The notes: generated by a model not told the origin, from the sequence alone. A DNA stretch of 64,000 nt from Bacillota bacterium (GCA_023394955.1 JAEWZY010000061.1:1-64000); one strand, 5' to 3'; counted from the first letter of the stretch, positions 51,411 to 60,586 are shown. Numbers and translations: made by a program.

Positions 51411-52383
51411 ATTAGCCAAATTATTATTCGCCGCTCTAACCTCTTTTGTAGTTACGTTAATAACTGGGCCGCCGATCATCAAAGTATTACAACAGATGAA
51501 AATTGGTCAAAGCATCCGAAATGACGGGCCTCAAAGCCATTTGAAGAAGGCGGGTACCCCTACTATGGGTGGAATCTTAATTTTACTGTCGTTAGTTGTG
51601 TCATTAATCGCGGTTCGCGCCTTCAGCCAGGAAGTGTTAGCGGTGCTTTTTTTAACCTTAGGTTTTGGCTTAATCGGTTTTATTGATGATTTTATCATCA
51701 TTGCAAACAAGCGTTCTCTAGGATTGAAAGCGAGACAAAAGTTATTCGCTCAATTGCTGATTGCCGGGATTGTAATTACTTTTCTCCTGAGAAATAATAT
51801 ATCCACCGCGCAACCGGTTCCATTTACCGATTTTGAACTGGTCTTTCCCATATTGGGCTGGGGCAGAATAATCTTTTTTTTATTTGCCTTGTTCGTATTG
51901 GTTGGCGGATCAAATGCCGTGAATCTCACCGATGGTTTAGACGGTTTAGCTGCGGGAACAATGGCGATTGCCTCTTTATTCACTGCCGGATTGCTTCTGT
52001 TTCAAAAGCAAACTGATTTGGCTGTTTTCGCACTGGCTCTGGCCGGGGCATGTTTCGGCTTTACTTGGTTTAACGGGCCTCCGGCGCAAGTATTCATGGG
52101 CGATACCGGTTCGTTGGCATTAGGAGGAGCTTTGGGCGGCATGGCTTTATTCGGTCGGTTAACGTTATTTTTGCCAATAATCGGCGGAGTTTTTGTGGCT
52201 GAGACTCTCTCCGTTATTATTCAAGTTATTTCTTTTAAAACTACGGGTAAAAGAGTATTTAAAATGAGTCCCTTACATCATCATTTTGAGCTTGGCGGGA
52301 TGATGGAACCCCAAATAATGCTTCGTTTTTGGATGGCGGGGGTTGCTTTAGGCGTTTTAGGAATCCTAGGTTACTTGTTCTAA
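51403..52383 (+). CDS. mraY: Phospho-MurNAc-pentapeptide transferase
   Basis: 326 residues; membrane enzyme that makes lipid I from UDP-MurNAc-pentapeptide and undecaprenyl phosphate. About ten membrane helices. Diagnostic motifs: GTPTMGGILIL, GFIDDFIII with the Asp pair, NLTDGLDGLAAGT, FMGDTGSLALGGAL and SPLHHHFELGG with the HHH segment. Normal length. murD usually follows here; instead the next gene is ftsW-like, so murD must be elsewhere. Confidence 0.97.
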   Translation: MNELAKLLFAALTSFVVTLITGPPIIKVLQQMKIGQSIRNDGPQSHLKKAGTPTMGGILILLSLVVSLIAVRAFSQEVLAVLFLTLGFGLIGFIDDFIIIANKRSLGLKARQKLFAQLLIAGIVITFLLRNNISTAQPVPFTDFELVFPILGWGRIIFFLFALFVLVGGSNAVNLTDGLDGLAAGTMAIASLFTAGLLLFQKQTDLAVFALALAGACFGFTWFNGPPAQVFMGDTGSLALGGALGGMALFGRLTLFLPIIGGVFVAETLSVIIQVISFKTTGKRVFKMSPLHHHFELGGMMEPQIMLRFWMAGVALGVLGILGYLF

Positions 52384-52422
52384 AGATTCCGACCGGTATA
52401 CTATATATTGGAGGATGTAAAG

Positions 52423-53508
52423 TTGAAACGGAATCCCCCCGACCTTTTTTTGTTTATGGTCGTCTTAACCTTAGTCATGTTGGGCTTGATTATGGTTTCC
52501 AGCGCAGGAGCGCCTGAAGCGCTAACTAAGGGCTGGAGCGTATTTCATTTTGGTTTGAAACAATTGCTTTTTGCCGGGATTGGTTTGTTTTTAATGTTGG
52601 TAATGATGAAAATCCCTTATCAAGCTTTGAAAAAGACCACTATCCCCGTGGCGGTAGCGGCGATTTTTTTTCTAATCTTGGTTTTAATAGTCGCCGAAGT
52701 TACAAAAGGTTCGCGACGCTGGATTGACCTGGGTATTTTCCCATTTCAACCGTCGGAATTCGCTAAACTGGCTATGATCTTATTTTTAGCCCATTACTTT
52801 AGTGAAATAAAAAAAGGAATCGGCAATTTTATCATCGGAATTATTTTACCCGGAATTTTCGTCTCAGTGATCTGTTTTTTAATATTATTGGAGCCGGATT
52901 TGGGAACAACCATTGTCATTTTCGGCACTTTTGTAATGATGCTTTTTGCCGGTGGGGCCAAAATCCTTCATCTGGGGATCTTATCGGGACTAGGAATCAT
53001 TATCAGTGTTTTTGAGATTAAAATGAAAGCCTATCGCGCCGAGCGGCTCATTGCTTTCTTGAATCCTTGGCGGGATCCGCAAGGGACAGGATGGCAAATT
53101 ATTCAATCTTTATATGCCCTGGGTTCCGGTGGACCATTTGGACTGGGATTAGGAATGGGTCGGCAAAAATTTAATTATCTCCCGGAAGCTCATACCGATT
53201 ATATTTTTTCCATTTTGGGTGAAGAATTGGGTCTATTGGGGACCCTGACTGTGATTGTCTTATTCTTTTTTTTAGCATGGCGGGGTTATAAAATTGCTGT
53301 TTCAGCAAGAGAATCATACGCGAGGATGCTTGCTGCCGGGATCACTTCTTACCTTATTTTCCAGGCCATTCTCAATATCGGAGTGGTTACTTCAAGCCTT
53401 CCCGTTACCGGAGTGCCCTTGCCGTTTTTAAGTTATGGAGGCTCATCCTTGTTGGTAAGTATGTTCAGTGTTGGAATTCTGCTTAATATTTCGAAAAACG
53501 TGGAATAA
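52423..53508 (+). CDS. ftsW: SEDS-family peptidoglycan glycosyltransferase (FtsW/SpoVE)
   Basis: 361 residues from TTG 52423; GGAGG at 52410-52414 is eight bases away. Ten or so membrane helices. SEDS landmarks: GSRRWIDLGIFPFQPSEFAK, LLEPDLGTTIV, YALGSGGPFGLGLG, LPEAHTDYIFSILGEELG and the C-terminal LPFLSYGGSSLL. It polymerises lipid II glycan strands together with a class B PBP, here probably the product of 46091-48283. FtsW and the sporulation form SpoVE cannot be told apart from sequence and place alone. Confidence 0.93.
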   Translation: MKRNPPDLFLFMVVLTLVMLGLIMVSSAGAPEALTKGWSVFHFGLKQLLFAGIGLFLMLVMMKIPYQALKKTTIPVAVAAIFFLILVLIVAEVTKGSRRWIDLGIFPFQPSEFAKLAMILFLAHYFSEIKKGIGNFIIGIILPGIFVSVICFLILLEPDLGTTIVIFGTFVMMLFAGGAKILHLGILSGLGIIISVFEIKMKAYRAERLIAFLNPWRDPQGTGWQIIQSLYALGSGGPFGLGLGMGRQKFNYLPEAHTDYIFSILGEELGLLGTLTVIVLFFFLAWRGYKIAVSARESYARMLAAGITSYLIFQAILNIGVVTSSLPVTGVPLPFLSYGGSSLLVSMFSVGILLNISKNVE

Positions 53509-53764
53509 ATTATTTTTATATGTATTGATATGTTAACAATAAAATCTCTAGTAGCCGATTATTTGCCTGATTTCAGAGTTTAAAATTGACTCCCGGTTTT
53601 TCAACTACCTTCGCGAGCTTCGGACAAGCTAATGGATGATCCGGCAACTTGAGTCTTAGTAAGTCTGCCTTCCGGATAGTATGCTTTTGTCACATTCTAC
53701 TAACAATGAGAATATGATGGGTTTGAACTCAATTGCAGTACTGGATGTTCAGGGGGATAATTCA

Positions 53765-55072
53765 ATGATTGATACGGAAACACTGGTACAGGCTGGGGCT
53801 AACGTTGCGGAACGTTTAGAAATAAATGGAGGCAGAAAACTTAGCGGAAGCATCAATGTTAGCGGCGCTAAAAACGCGGTTTTGAAATTGATGGCCGCAT
53901 CCTTACTGTCCAATTCTCAATGTTTAATCCGGAATGTGCCTAAAATACGTGATGTGGATACAATGATCGGAGTATTGAGAAGTTTGGGTGTTGAAATCGA
54001 TTGGGCCGAAGAAAATTCATTGTTAATTACGATTAAGAATGATTTGAATTATTCCGCCTCTGATGAGTTGGTCAAACAAATGCGAGCCTCAGCCCAGGTA
54101 ATGGGTCCGATTTTGACCAAAATCGGCCGTGTCAAATTGTTTCAGCCTGGAGGTTGTGTCATTGGGCAGCGTCCTTTAGATCTTCATTTAAAAGGATTTC
54201 AGTCCATGGGAGCCACGATTTTGGAAGAACATGGCTATATTATGGTCCAAGCGAATCAAAAACTAAAAGGAACTGAGATTTTACTTGACTTTCCGAGCGT
54301 GGGGGCTACTGAAAATATTATGGCCGCCGCAATTTTAGCCGAAGGAACCACTGTGATCAAGAATGCCGCTAAGGAACCGGAAATAATTGAAGAACAAAAT
54401 TTTTATAATCGGCTAGGGGCGCGGATTAGGGGAGCGGGGACCGATACAATTAGAATTGAAGGCGTAGTTGGCTTGAATAACCGGTTTATCGACTATACCG
54501 TGATTCCGGATCGGATTGAAGCCGGAACTTTTATGATAGCCGCTGCGGTTACAGGCGGCGAGGTGACAGTCAATAATATTATTCCCGAACATGTTGAGGC
54601 TTTGATTTCAAAGTTAAAAGAGATCGGATTTGGGGTGGAAGTTGGAGCGGAATCAATTTTGATTCGGTCCTTAGGAAATAGTTTCAAAGGTGTTGATGTT
54701 ACGGTTCTACCATATCCGGGCTTCCCTACAGACTTGCAACCCCAAATTACGGCATTGTTGGCTGTGGCCAATGGAACCAGCGTTATTACTGAAAATGTCT
54801 TTGGGAGCCGATTCCGTTATGTTGATGAGTTAATCAGGATGGGGGCTTCGATTAGGGTAGAGAGTCGAAGCGCTATCATTAAAGGTATCCCTCGATTAAG
54901 CGGGGCCCCGGTGTATGCGCCGGATTTAAGGGCCGGAGCGTCATTGGTGATTGCCGGCTTAGTAGCCGAAGGAATGACAACTATCGAAGGGGTCCAATTT
55001 TTAGAGCGCGGTTATGAAGGAATAGAAATCAAACTCGCCAATTTAGGGGCTGATATCAAAAAGATATACTGA
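53765..55072 (+). CDS. murA: UDP-N-acetylglucosamine 1-carboxyvinyltransferase
   Basis: 435 residues from ATG 53765 (AGGGGG 9 bases upstream). Starts at 53681 or later in frame are possible, and even from 53765 the protein has about 18 extra residues before the usual LEINGGRKLSGSINVSGAKN. It makes the first committed peptidoglycan precursor from UDP-GlcNAc and PEP. The PEP-binding Cys131 is in PGGCVIGQRPLDLHLKG, the fosfomycin target position; KNAV and the final RAGASLVIAGLVAEG block are intact. It follows ftsW after a 256-base gap in which I see no gene or terminator. Confidence 0.95.
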   Translation: MIDTETLVQAGANVAERLEINGGRKLSGSINVSGAKNAVLKLMAASLLSNSQCLIRNVPKIRDVDTMIGVLRSLGVEIDWAEENSLLITIKNDLNYSASDELVKQMRASAQVMGPILTKIGRVKLFQPGGCVIGQRPLDLHLKGFQSMGATILEEHGYIMVQANQKLKGTEILLDFPSVGATENIMAAAILAEGTTVIKNAAKEPEIIEEQNFYNRLGARIRGAGTDTIRIEGVVGLNNRFIDYTVIPDRIEAGTFMIAAAVTGGEVTVNNIIPEHVEALISKLKEIGFGVEVGAESILIRSLGNSFKGVDVTVLPYPGFPTDLQPQITALLAVANGTSVITENVFGSRFRYVDELIRMGASIRVESRSAIIKGIPRLSGAPVYAPDLRAGASLVIAGLVAEGMTTIEGVQFLERGYEGIEIKLANLGADIKKIY

Positions 55073-55163
55073 AACCAATATCTTAGTGATAATGCTACTA
55101 AACCTCGGTTTTTGAGTGAGCCGTAATTTCAAGTAAAATTTTCTTTAATAAGCGAATTAGTTC

Positions 55164-55192
55164 TTGACTCGCCAAATAAGTTTTGCTAATAT
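55164..55192 (+). promoter_or_regulatory. Sigma-A-type promoter upstream of the secreted hypothetical gene
   Basis: TTGACT (55164-55169) and TAATAT (55187-55192) are separated by exactly 17 bases. The leader to the ATG at 55347 would be about 150 bases. Confidence 0.6.
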
Positions 55193-55346
55193 TTGTATGG
55201 AAAATCCCCTGGCTAAATTGTATTTAATAAAGCATTCAGCTAGTTGGTGTTGGAGATACATACTTCCTAATTATACTTGCAACAACTGATAATCAACCCA
55301 CAATTGATTGTATTATTTTCAAAATAAAATACGAGGTTTAACTTTA

Positions 55347-56021
55347 ATGAGACCGGACAGACGTAATTTTCTAGCAATTATTTTGTTTTTTATGGTTTTA
55401 GCTTCAATACCTCAAGCTTCCAGAGCCCATGGACAAGGATTGATCTTATCCCAAATGTCAATGGATAGTAAAAAGGAATTAAGGGATAAAATAGTCCGTG
55501 ATTTATTGACGGAGTTTAAGGATAATCAGACATTCGATAAAATCCACCAATATATGCTCTCTAAAGCGGATGAACTTAATAAAGCCCATCCTCGTCATCT
55601 ACCTGACTTTTTAATTGAAGATACTTTTTCAAAGACCGATAGTCTATTTGAAAGAACCAGATTTGCTATTAAAGATAATCCCGGCCGTTTTTATGAACCG
55701 GAGTCTTTTGAAAAATCCGTTCAAAAGCTATTATGGCTTAAAGGAGTCTGTTTTTTACTGATGGGAATAAAGGAAGAACATCAAATGGCTTTTTCATATT
55801 TTTATATGCCGGGCAACGAAGACCTGAAACACAAATTTATCAATGATATGGTGAAATATTCTTTTCCTGAAGTTCCGGAAGTGCCGGAGAATGAAGCGTG
55901 GCGTCAACAGATGAATGGCGCCATGTCAAGGCTGGGTTATAATATTTTTTCCGTAAAAAAATTTGGCGTTGAAGAGAGTCAATTTGATTGGGAAAATTTT
56001 TATTACAACCAAAGATTTTAG
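55347..56021 (+). CDS. Secreted protein of unknown function
   Basis: 224 residues from ATG 55347 (GAGG ten bases upstream). A signal peptide runs to about residue 28 (RNFLAIILFFMVLASIPQ, then ASRAHG). The mature part is mostly helical and charged, with many Phe, Lys and Asp, no cysteine pairs and no metal motif; it includes FAIKDNPGRFYEPESFEK and ends FDWENFYYNQRF. Two aromatic-rich ends might bind peptide or glycan. I do not recognise the family. It is its own transcription unit, with a promoter upstream and a strong terminator downstream. Confidence 0.7.
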   Translation: MRPDRRNFLAIILFFMVLASIPQASRAHGQGLILSQMSMDSKKELRDKIVRDLLTEFKDNQTFDKIHQYMLSKADELNKAHPRHLPDFLIEDTFSKTDSLFERTRFAIKDNPGRFYEPESFEKSVQKLLWLKGVCFLLMGIKEEHQMAFSYFYMPGNEDLKHKFINDMVKYSFPEVPEVPENEAWRQQMNGAMSRLGYNIFSVKKFGVEESQFDWENFYYNQRF

Positions 56022-56060
56022 TAATCATTGTCGCTTTAAACCTTTCCAATCAATCAAACG

Positions 56061-56098
56061 AACCGGATCTGGATTAACAATCGGCTCCGGTTTTTTTT
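56061..56098 (+). terminator. Intrinsic terminator before fapR
   Basis: AACCGGA (56061-56067) pairs with TCCGGTT (56086-56092), 18-base loop, then eight T (56091-56098). Confidence 0.8.
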
Positions 56099-56134
56099 CG
56101 GAAAATAATGACTCACATAAAATCCAGGTTACCG

Positions 56135-56143
56135 TGGTATAAT
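56135..56143 (+). promoter_or_regulatory. Extended -10 promoter of fapR
   Basis: TGGTATAAT at 56135-56143. Directly behind it TTCCCTT-GCC-AAGGGAA (56145-56161) forms a 7-base hairpin followed by GTCTTTTT, which would lie at the very 5' end of the transcript. Confidence 0.65.
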
Positions 56144-56177
56144 TTTCCCTTGCCAAGGGAAGTCTTTTTGATTATAA

Positions 56178-56194
56178 TTATTATCAGGTAATAA
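56178..56194. promoter_or_regulatory. FapR-type operator
   Basis: TTATTATCAGGTAATAA is a 17-base near-palindrome (one mismatch per half). Its complement TTATTACCTGATAATAA keeps the TTA-TAC-CT-GATA plan I recall for FapR boxes, differing in two symmetric positions. It lies 35 bases upstream of fapR and downstream of the -10 box, where a bound repressor would block transcription. Confidence 0.7.
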
Positions 56195-56228
56195 TAAAAT
56201 CAACTAATAAAAGCGAGCAATAGGAAAA

Positions 56229-56831
56229 ATGTCGGGAAAACCAGTTAAAAAAAGTGAACGCCATCGACTGCTTTTACAAGCGATTGAGAAAAACCCGTTT
56301 ATTACTGATGAGGAATTGGCTGAGAGCCTTCAGGTGAGTATTCCCACCATTAGGCTGGATCGGTTGGAACTGTCCATTCCCGAAGTTAGAAAACGCACTC
56401 GGGAAATGGCTTCTCATTTTTTTGGTTCCTCTCAATCCTTGGGCGTTCAGGAGATTGTTGGAGAATTAATTGAGATTGAACCCGGGAGCCGAGGTCTTTC
56501 TTTATTGGAAACCGATCAAACAATGTGTTTGGAAAAATGTAATATTATCCGGGGGCACATCATTTTTGCCCAGGCTAACTCATTAGCCAATGCTGTGGCT
56601 GATGTGCAAGTTGCGTTAACTGGGAAAACTGAATTTACCTTTTTAAGAACTGTCCGGGCGGGAGAGAAAATAATCGCCAAGGCTCAGGTGTTAAATAAAA
56701 AAGGGCATCGTTTTCTAACTGAAGTCATTGTTCGTTCCAAAGAAGAAATTGTCGCTAAGGGTATTTTTGTAATTCACGGGATGACTTTGGAAATGGCGAA
56801 TTATTTAAAATTATTGAAAGACGCAGAATAA
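56229..56831 (+). CDS. fapR: Fatty-acid and phospholipid synthesis repressor FapR
   Basis: 200 residues; AGGAAA before the ATG. The N-terminal DeoR-like helix-turn-helix (ITDEELAESLQVSIPTIRLD) and amphipathic linker (LSIPEVRKRTREMA) are followed by a hot-dog domain that senses malonyl-CoA (VADVQVALTGKTEFTF). All parts match the Bacillus protein. It represses lipid genes until malonyl-CoA accumulates. A matching palindrome is in its own promoter, so it and fabH downstream are likely autoregulated. plsX, the usual next gene, is missing. Confidence 0.96.
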   Translation: MSGKPVKKSERHRLLLQAIEKNPFITDEELAESLQVSIPTIRLDRLELSIPEVRKRTREMASHFFGSSQSLGVQEIVGELIEIEPGSRGLSLLETDQTMCLEKCNIIRGHIIFAQANSLANAVADVQVALTGKTEFTFLRTVRAGEKIIAKAQVLNKKGHRFLTEVIVRSKEEIVAKGIFVIHGMTLEMANYLKLLKDAE

Positions 56832-56859
56832 AGTTATAATCATTAGGAGGGCTACTAGA

Positions 56860-57816
56860 ATGGAAGTTGGAATCTCCGGAGTGGGTTTCGCAGTTCCCCA
56901 AAGAGTATTGACCAATCAAGATTTGGAAAAAATGGTGGAAACCAGTGATGAATGGATCCTTACCCGGACCGGTATTCGGGAAAGACATATTATAAAACCT
57001 GGTGAAAGTATAACCGAATTGGCTGTCGATGCTGCCCGGCAGGCATGTAATACGGCTAAGATTGATTCAGAAAAGCTTGATTTTGTAATCAGTTCGACTT
57101 TGACTCCGGACCGGATTAGTCCGGCCCAATCTTTCGAGATTGCCAAAGCTCTTAACAGCAACCGGTCATTTTGTTTTGATTTGAATGCGGCTTGCTCTGG
57201 CTTAATGTATGGAGTAGCGATTGCTGAAAGCTTTTTGAAGACTCGTCCGATTAAAAACGGGATCGTCACCGCGGGAGAGCATGTGTCGCGCTTGGTGAAT
57301 TATACGGACCGGAATTCCTGTGTCTTATTTGGTGACGCCGCTTGCGCAGTTACCCTTACCAACGATCATCCTGAACATTTAATCTTAAATACCGAACTCG
57401 GCGCCGACCCTACTCTAGCCGACGAAGTTGTCATCGGTGGTGTAGACGCTTTATTAAACAACAAGAAAGAAGATTTTTATTTTAATCAAAATGGTAAAAC
57501 AGTGTTTCGTTTCGCAGTTAACATTATCAAACAACTTTTCGACAGCGCTCCTCGTAAGGTAGGACTCAAACCGGAGCAGATTAGGTATGTCATTACCCAC
57601 CAGGCTAACATTCGGATAATCGAAGCCGCCGCTAAAGAACTTGCTTCCGAAAAGACAGAATTCATCATTAATCTGGATCGGTATGGAAATACCTCTTCCG
57701 CCTCCATTGGAGTGGCTTTAGCGGAATCTTGGAACCGTTTTCAAAAGGGCGACTATATATTAATGATGGGCTTCGGTGGTGGACTAAGCTGGGGCGCGAC
57801 TTTAGTGGAATGGTAA
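56860..57816 (+). CDS. fabH: Beta-ketoacyl-ACP synthase III
   Basis: 318 residues; AGGAGG before the ATG. It condenses acetyl-CoA (or a branched primer) with malonyl-ACP to start fatty-acid synthesis. The Cys-His-Asn triad is visible: C112 in NAACSGLMYG, H247 in ITHQANIRII and N277 in DRYGNTSSASIG. Normal length. 28 bases after fapR, so in the FapR-controlled transcript. fabD, fabG and acpP do not follow; a strong hairpin ends the unit and a GGDEF gene comes next. Confidence 0.97.
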   Translation: MEVGISGVGFAVPQRVLTNQDLEKMVETSDEWILTRTGIRERHIIKPGESITELAVDAARQACNTAKIDSEKLDFVISSTLTPDRISPAQSFEIAKALNSNRSFCFDLNAACSGLMYGVAIAESFLKTRPIKNGIVTAGEHVSRLVNYTDRNSCVLFGDAACAVTLTNDHPEHLILNTELGADPTLADEVVIGGVDALLNNKKEDFYFNQNGKTVFRFAVNIIKQLFDSAPRKVGLKPEQIRYVITHQANIRIIEAAAKELASEKTEFIINLDRYGNTSSASIGVALAESWNRFQKGDYILMMGFGGGLSWGATLVEW

Positions 57817-57889
57817 TAAGTTAAAAGTCATGAGTTGAGATGTGTTCTATCTCCTATAAATTCCAAGGTTATTTACTTGAATGCAATTA

Positions 57890-57940
57890 AACCATTCGTT
57901 CGTTATTGCCGATAAAATTGATAACGAAGGGTGGTTTTTT
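57890..57940 (+). terminator. Strong hairpin with T-run overlapping the GGDEF gene's start signal
   Basis: AACCATTC-g-TTCGTTAT (57890-57906) pairs with ATAACGAA-GGGTGGTT (57921-57936): 16 pairs with one bulge and two G-U, 14-base loop, then six T. It ends the fapR-fabH transcript, and its right arm contains the only ribosome-binding site (GAAGGG) of the next gene. Confidence 0.8.
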
Positions 57941-57942
57941 GT

Positions 57943-59127
57943 TTGGAATTTAACCTCCTTTATATATTTTTTTTAATATTAATCCCAATTTGTTGGTGGA
58001 CTATTAATTACTGCGGAAAACTAACGGTCTACCGACAAGTGTATGAATTAGATAACACCTTTGAAGTAGAATTAGATTTTATTCATTTGTCGAAGAATAT
58101 TTTACAGAAGATAATGAAGGAAACCAAAGCTTCTGCCGGAATAATCTATTGGTTTGATGAAGTTCAAAACAAGTTTAAATTGAATTCATTTCAAGGGATC
58201 CCGGCTGATCAATTAAATCACATTTCCCGTAATTTATCAAAAAAAACAGGTCTTATAGATTATGTTAGCAGTAGTCAAAACGAACTGCTCGTTAAAAATA
58301 TTGCAACCAACCCTTTAACCTCTAAAATGGGACTGGAAGAACTAAGCGGACTCTATTCAAGCTTGTTGGCGCTACCTCTTAATACAAACAACAAGACTAG
58401 CGGAATTATATTCTTATTCAAGTCCGGCTCTGATTTTAAAAAAAAAGCAATACGTTTATTAATTTTCTTCGCTAAACGGGCCGCTATTCAAATGGATCAT
58501 TCCCGACTTTATCAATTAGCTACCGATACAGCCTTGGAAAATGCCAAACTATACATTAATATTTCTAAATTATATCATCAAGCAATTATCGATGGTCTTA
58601 CCGGATTATATAACCGTCATTTTTTAATGTTAAAATTAAAAGAAGAAATAAAAAAAGCCTATCGGTATAAACAACCTCTTTCTTTAATATTTGCGGATAT
58701 CGACTTATTTAAGCAAGTTAACGATAAATTCGGGCATTCGAGCGGGGATCAAATATTAATTCAATTTACGGATTTATTAAAAAAGTCCATTCGTGAATCG
58801 GATTTAGCGTGTCGCTTCGGAGGTGAAGAATTTGTCATTATCTTACCACAGACGAACATGAGTAATGCCCAACTCTTAGCTGAGAGATTAAGGGAAAAAA
58901 CTGCCGTCGGCAAGTTTTCGATTAATAATATAAAAATTAGTTTCACAGCCAGTTTTGGAGTTAGTTCCCTACAGGATTTGGGTTTTGAAAATTCTGCAAA
59001 CTTTGGGGATGAGGCTCTAAATAATATTGCCGAAAACTTACTTGCTTGGGCTGATGATGCTTTATATCGCGCCAAAAAAGGCGGGAGAAACTTAGTTGTC
59101 ACTTTTGAAAATAGTGAAAACTGTTAA
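57943..59127 (+). CDS. Membrane-anchored GAF-GGDEF diguanylate cyclase
   Basis: 394 residues from TTG 57943; GTG 57931 lies inside the terminator stem and has no spaced ribosome-binding site. A membrane helix (about 4-20, LLYIFFLILIPICWW) precedes a GAF-like sensor domain (about 45-195) and a C-terminal GGDEF domain. The active site is CRFGGEEFVIIL, and the inhibitory I-site RESD stands five residues before it, so product feedback is expected. GTP-binding FADIDLFKQVNDKFGHSSGD is intact. It should make cyclic di-GMP. A PilZ protein at 63631 could be a receptor, and the GT2 synthase at 2406 a possible distant target. Confidence 0.92.
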   Translation: MEFNLLYIFFLILIPICWWTINYCGKLTVYRQVYELDNTFEVELDFIHLSKNILQKIMKETKASAGIIYWFDEVQNKFKLNSFQGIPADQLNHISRNLSKKTGLIDYVSSSQNELLVKNIATNPLTSKMGLEELSGLYSSLLALPLNTNNKTSGIIFLFKSGSDFKKKAIRLLIFFAKRAAIQMDHSRLYQLATDTALENAKLYINISKLYHQAIIDGLTGLYNRHFLMLKLKEEIKKAYRYKQPLSLIFADIDLFKQVNDKFGHSSGDQILIQFTDLLKKSIRESDLACRFGGEEFVIILPQTNMSNAQLLAERLREKTAVGKFSINNIKISFTASFGVSSLQDLGFENSANFGDEALNNIAENLLAWADDALYRAKKGGRNLVVTFENSENC

Positions 59128-59204
59128 ACAAAAGGATATTCAACTATTTTGCGGTAAAGGATAAGCATTGAAAATGTCGAATAAATTTTTGAGGTGTTTC
59201 TTAA

Positions 59205-60473
59205 TTGTTTCTTGATCAAACGAAAATTCATATCCAGTCTGGAAATGGCGGTTCGGGAGCAATCAGCTTTCGGCGGGAAAAGTATGTGCCCCGAGGAGGA
59301 CCTGACGGCGGTGACGGCGGGCGCGGCGGACATATAATCATGGAAGCGACCCGGGATTTGAATACCTTAAGCAGTTTTCGCTATCAACAACATTTTCGGG
59401 CTGAAAATGGAGAATCCGGCGCGGCAGCCAATCGTTCTGGCAAAGCAGGCGCTGACTTAATAATCAAAATACCGGTAGGAACTTTAGTAAGGAATACGGA
59501 GACCGGTAAAATATTAGCTGATCTAACCGGGACGGGTTCTCAGGCGGTTATCTTAAGGGGAGGCAGGGGAGGACGAGGCAATACTCGTTTTGCCACTTCT
59601 ACCCGTCAAACCCCGCAATTTTCTGAAAAAGGCGAGCCCGGAACGGAACTGGCCATTGAATTAGAGTTAAAATTAATAGCCGATGTAGGCCTGATTGGCT
59701 TTCCTAATGCCGGAAAATCTTCATTGTTAACAAAAATTTCCGCAGCCCGCCCCAGGGTGGCTGATTATCCTTTTACAACTCTCGAGCCCCATTTAGGAGT
59801 GGTTGATCATAAAAACGAAAGTTTCGTGGCGGTTGATGTCCCGGGACTAATTGAGGGCGCCCATCAAGGTGTTGGTTTGGGACATCAGTTTTTACGACAT
59901 ATTGAAAGAACCCGTCTTTTAGTTCATGTGGTTGATCTTTCGGGATTGTCGGGGAGAGATCCTTACCAGGATTTTTTACAGATCAATCAAGAGTTGGGTT
60001 TATACAATCCGGAATTAGTTGAGAAAGAACAGATTGTGGCTGCTAACAAAATTGATCTGCCCGAATCCCGGATAGCTTGGGATAAGTTCCAATCACAAGT
60101 TGGTGACCGAACGGTAATCCCAATCTCCGCGGCAACAGGGGAAGGAATCGATGGATTGTTGGATTTAGTAATTCGAAAATTAGCCCTTTTACCTAAATAT
60201 ACAACGGCAATCCAGGAAGAGACTGACCCGGAGCAATTTCCGGAGGAATCAGGAACTGAAATTATTAAGGAAGGTCAAGTTTATCAAGTCAAAAATAGAA
60301 CTTTGGAAAAAAGAATCCTTCGTTATGATCTTGAAAATGAATATTCACTTCAAAGTCTACAAAAGCTCCTCAAAAAATGGGGCATCAATCAAGCATTAAT
60401 CGAACAAGGGGTCAAAGAAGGTGATTCGGTTCGGATTGGTGATTTTGAATTTACTTTTTTAAACGACGATTGA
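59205..60473 (+). CDS. obgE: GTPase Obg
   Basis: 422 residues from TTG 59205, GAGGTG eight bases upstream. Glycine-rich Obg fold (IHIQSGNGGSGAISFRREKY), then the G domain with GFPNAGKSSLL, DVPGLIEGAHQG and AANKIDLPE, and a C-terminal OCT domain (about 345-420). It acts in 50S assembly, stress response and, in Bacillus, sporulation start. The ribosomal protein genes rplU and rpmA, usual upstream partners, are absent; the GGDEF gene takes that place. A terminator follows. Confidence 0.97.
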   Translation: MFLDQTKIHIQSGNGGSGAISFRREKYVPRGGPDGGDGGRGGHIIMEATRDLNTLSSFRYQQHFRAENGESGAAANRSGKAGADLIIKIPVGTLVRNTETGKILADLTGTGSQAVILRGGRGGRGNTRFATSTRQTPQFSEKGEPGTELAIELELKLIADVGLIGFPNAGKSSLLTKISAARPRVADYPFTTLEPHLGVVDHKNESFVAVDVPGLIEGAHQGVGLGHQFLRHIERTRLLVHVVDLSGLSGRDPYQDFLQINQELGLYNPELVEKEQIVAANKIDLPESRIAWDKFQSQVGDRTVIPISAATGEGIDGLLDLVIRKLALLPKYTTAIQEETDPEQFPEESGTEIIKEGQVYQVKNRTLEKRILRYDLENEYSLQSLQKLLKKWGINQALIEQGVKEGDSVRIGDFEFTFLNDD

Positions 60474-60562
60474 GAGGTTATTATTTTGTACAGTATATAG
60501 TAATTCCGATTACGAGCATCACCGGCGTTAATTTCGCAAAGAAAAAACACCTCAAAACTTTT

Positions 60563-60586
60563 AGTGAAGCCTATGCTTCACTTTTT
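60563..60586 (+). terminator. Intrinsic terminator after obgE
   Basis: Perfect 8-base stem AGTGAAGC-CTAT-GCTTCACT followed by TTTT. It sits in a 321-base gene-free interval (60474-60794) that otherwise holds only the yhbY promoter. Confidence 0.8.
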
